Positions 11,979 through 13,728 of a DNA stretch of 13,728 bases are shown here, piece after piece. The notes below the pieces were generated by a model. The model was not told the DNA's origin and did no database searches. It saw only the letters and a program-made list of their open reading frames with translations. How positions within the stretch are numbered: the first letter of the stretch is position 1; each line of letters starts with the position of its first letter. Made by a program: the position numbers and the translations under genes. Source of the stretch: Microcaldota archaeon (GTDB lineage: Archaea > Micrarchaeota > Micrarchaeia > Micrarchaeales > Micrarchaeaceae); contig JAJZXZ010000005.1 of assembly GCA_021806185.1 (NCBI GenBank), positions 1 to 13,728 on the forward strand, written 5' to 3'.

Positions 11979-13295
11979 ATGAAAAGTTCGACTTATGATA
12001 TTGAAAGGAAGGTGCTCAAGAGGCTTGTCGGAGCTTTCGCCGGGATAGACGACCAGAAGAAGAAAACCGACCTGATAATATACCACGCGAAGACAATAAG
12101 CCCGGAACTCTCTGCGGATGAGCTAAAGGAGATTATAAACGACATAAATGACCTATCACCCATAGAGGACTATCTCACTAATGAGAGCATAGAGGACGTG
12201 ATGATCAACAACACCAGAAATGTATATGTGTACGATGCGAGCGGCGGCCTAGCGAAGATAGATGCGCGCTTCGAGACAAGGGAGAAGCTGGATCTCTTCA
12301 TAGACAAAATAAAACTGTACTCCACGAACGAGTCAGCGAACGGCAACGTAATAGACGTGCACCTGCCCACAGGGAGCAGATGCAACATAGTCACATCGCC
12401 GATCGGCTACGATGTGACTATAAGGAACTTTAGGAAGCGCGCCCTGAGCATCATAGACCTGGTGAACTTGGGAGAGCTCGACTATCAGATGGCGGCCAGG
12501 CTGTGGGTCTATGTCGACGGCTTCAGGGTGAGGCCGGCCAACCTGCTGGTAGGGGGCATGCCTGCAGCCGGGAAGACGACGCTGCTGAATGCGCTGTTCT
12601 CGTTCTTCAGGCCGGAAGCAAGGGTGGTGACGATAGAGGAGACATACGAGCTCAACACCGAGACGCAGGAGAACTGCGTAAGGCTGGAGACCAGCGACGA
12701 CCTGCCGATGGTCGAGCTCGTGAAGAACTCTGTGAGGATGAGGCCTGATACAATAATAATAGGGGAGGTGCGCGGCGCTGAAGCTAAGGATATGATGACA
12801 GCGATGAACATAGGCAAGATAGTGCTCGGCACGATCCACGCGTCAACAGCAAGGGATGTAATAACAAGGCTGCAGAGCAAGCCCATGGACGTGCCGATGG
12901 AGCTCATACCTGCGATAGACGCGGTAGTGATAGTCTCCCATGTGATAGAAAACAAGAAGCCGCTGAGGAAGATAGTTCAGGTATCGGAGGTATCCGGAAT
13001 AGAGACGAAGGTGCTGCTCTCAGACCTGTACAAATACGATTACAAGACACACCAGGCTTCGCCGATACTGCCCAGCGTAACGTACAGGGATTCGCTGGCG
13101 AGGCTCATTGGCGTTGCACCGCAGGACATATACGAAGAGGAGCGGGTCAGGGGCAGCATACTCGCAGCTATGAACAAGCAGGGCGTGAAGGATATAAGGA
13201 GCATAAACGAGACCGTTAGGGCATATTATGACGATCCGCAGACTACGCTGAACAAGCTTGGCCTATCTAACATGCACGCAGCCATAGAGGTATAA
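11979..13295 (+). CDS. Type II/IV secretion system ATPase, TadA/CpaF-like
   Basis: This 438-residue hexameric secretion-ATPase protein has an N-terminal domain (about 40-170) with SPIEDYLTNESIEDVMINN and IRNFRKRALSIIDLV, typical of CpaF/TadA and archaeal homologues. The C-terminal ATPase has Walker A GMPAAGKT (193-200), an Asp box TIEETYEL (218-225), Walker B IIIGEVRG (259-266, with E263) and a His box GTIHAST (284-290). Such ATPases power assembly of archaeal pili, archaella or related fibres through a TadC/FlaJ-type membrane partner. That partner and any pilin gene are missing from the visible neighbours, so the machine cannot be named. The tail (about 380-438) is helical. The gene appears to have its own promoter, and its stop directly abuts the convergent Top6A stop. 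Confidence 0.92.
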   Translation: MKSSTYDIERKVLKRLVGAFAGIDDQKKKTDLIIYHAKTISPELSADELKEIINDINDLSPIEDYLTNESIEDVMINNTRNVYVYDASGGLAKIDARFETREKLDLFIDKIKLYSTNESANGNVIDVHLPTGSRCNIVTSPIGYDVTIRNFRKRALSIIDLVNLGELDYQMAARLWVYVDGFRVRPANLLVGGMPAAGKTTLLNALFSFFRPEARVVTIEETYELNTETQENCVRLETSDDLPMVELVKNSVRMRPDTIIIGEVRGAEAKDMMTAMNIGKIVLGTIHASTARDVITRLQSKPMDVPMELIPAIDAVVIVSHVIENKKPLRKIVQVSEVSGIETKVLLSDLYKYDYKTHQASPILPSVTYRDSLARLIGVAPQDIYEEERVRGSILAAMNKQGVKDIRSINETVRAYYDDPQTTLNKLGLSNMHAAIEV

Positions 13296-13728
13296 TCAGG
13301 GGAGGAAACGCTTCGCCGCTATCTTCCCGCGTATGTAGTCCCCTACAAACGTCAGCTTCGGCCCTTGCAGCGTGTCCTGCTCGAGCTTCGTCTTTGTCTT
13401 TATGACCTTGTTGAGCTCTTCTACCCACTCCTTGTGCCTGTTTATCCATGGGTACTGCAGCATGTCCTGCGCCCTCTTTATGTCAACCTCTGATGCCTTC
13501 ATTGTCATTTTCTTGAGGAAGTCGTAGCGCTCTATATCTTCCATAGTCACGCCGAGGAACCTTGCCTCTGGCGTCGCTATCTCCCTGCCCATGTAGGCGA
13601 GGTTTATGCTTCCGGTCTTTATCGTCCAGTATATGTACCACCCCCAGGCGTCGCAGTCGTTGAAGACATAGATCGGAAGGCCCATGTCGGCGAGCTTTCT
13701 TATGAGGCGCCGCGTGCCCCTTGCGGCC
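13296..13728 (-). CDS. top6A: DNA topoisomerase VI subunit A (Spo11-like), C-terminal part
   Basis: The frame runs off the right edge; 143 codons of the C-terminus are visible, including 14 upstream of the internal Met at 13685. The visible start RGTRRLIRKLADMGLPIYVF leads into DCDAWGWYIYWTIKTGSINLAY, the Toprim metal-binding DxD motif of Top6A/Spo11 (usually DGDPWG; both Asp are kept). LGVTMEDIERY and the closing LTFVGDYIRGKIAAKRFLP are also family-typical. With Top6B it makes a heterotetramer that relaxes and decatenates DNA by ATP-dependent double-strand passage. The catalytic Tyr and the first Toprim Glu lie outside the window. Its stop at 13296-13298 touches the TAA of the secretion ATPase. 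Confidence 0.95.
   Translation of the reverse strand, partial: AARGTRRLIRKLADMGLPIYVFNDCDAWGWYIYWTIKTGSINLAYMGREIATPEARFLGVTMEDIERYDFLKKMTMKASEVDIKRAQDMLQYPWINRHKEWVEELNKVIKTKTKLEQDTLQGPKLTFVGDYIRGKIAAKRFLP

Noticed and set aside
1..13728. CRISPR arrays, insertion sequences, integrase sites or toxin-antitoxin pairs
   Set aside because: None seen on either strand by eye: no spaced repeats, terminal inverted repeats, transposase motifs or small paired genes.

Overview
This is a gene-dense archaeal stretch. Domain assignment is secure: it carries archaeal/eukaryotic-type ribosomal proteins (S19e, L39e, L31e, LX/L18a), aIF6, a PDCD5-family protein, prefoldin alpha, topoisomerase VI subunit A, an aCPSF2-type beta-CASP nuclease, ADP-forming acetyl-CoA synthetase, a tRNA-Tyr with an intron at 37/38, and TATA boxes spaced for leaderless or short-leader transcripts. 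Several features are compatible with a small-genome DPANN-type archaeon, perhaps Micrarchaeota/ARMAN: intergenic distances near zero, a short tRNA intron with a poorly formed bulge-helix-bulge, and heavy use of ATA and AGG codons. That lineage call is inference only.

Layout. (1) 1-154: 3' end of an unrecognised + strand gene whose stop codon shares CTAG with the stop of the next gene. (2) 151-2916 (-): a 921-residue protein with a polytopic membrane domain fused to two Cdc48-type AAA+ modules. (3) 2917-3631 (+): promoter region, intron-containing tRNA-Tyr(GTA), a HIT-family hydrolase and tRNA-Asp(GTC), tightly packed. (4) 3634-4887 (-): aCPSF2-like beta-CASP ribonuclease, divergent from (5) 4988-7748 (+): a tail-anchored protein with two predicted winged helices, followed by the beta and alpha subunits of ADP-forming acyl/acetyl-CoA synthetase. 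(6) 7749-8123 (-): a small orphan protein with a winged-helix-like C-terminus. (7) 8124-8390: the longest gene-free stretch (267 bp), with back-to-back promoters, oligo-T runs and a 14-bp palindrome in the S19e leader. (8) 8391-11935 (+): the conserved archaeal information-processing operon S19e, PDCD5, L39e, L31e, aIF6, LX, prefoldin alpha, FtsY. (9) 11979-13295 (+): a TadA/CpaF-like secretion ATPase with its own TATA box and no membrane partner in view. (10) 13296-13728 (-): C-terminal part of Top6A, running off the window.

The large operon joins ribosome assembly and maturation (S19e, L39e, L31e, LX, aIF6) with nascent-chain folding (prefoldin) and membrane targeting (FtsY). The acetyl-CoA synthetase pair indicates ATP formation by substrate-level phosphorylation from acyl-CoA, so a fermentative or peptide/sugar-degrading metabolism is likely. 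The features that ordinary annotation would miss are the membrane-embedded tandem AAA+ protein with an altered second pore loop, the tail-anchored winged-helix protein, the consistently abutting convergent gene ends, and the S19e leader palindrome. No CRISPR array, insertion sequence or clear mobile element was seen.
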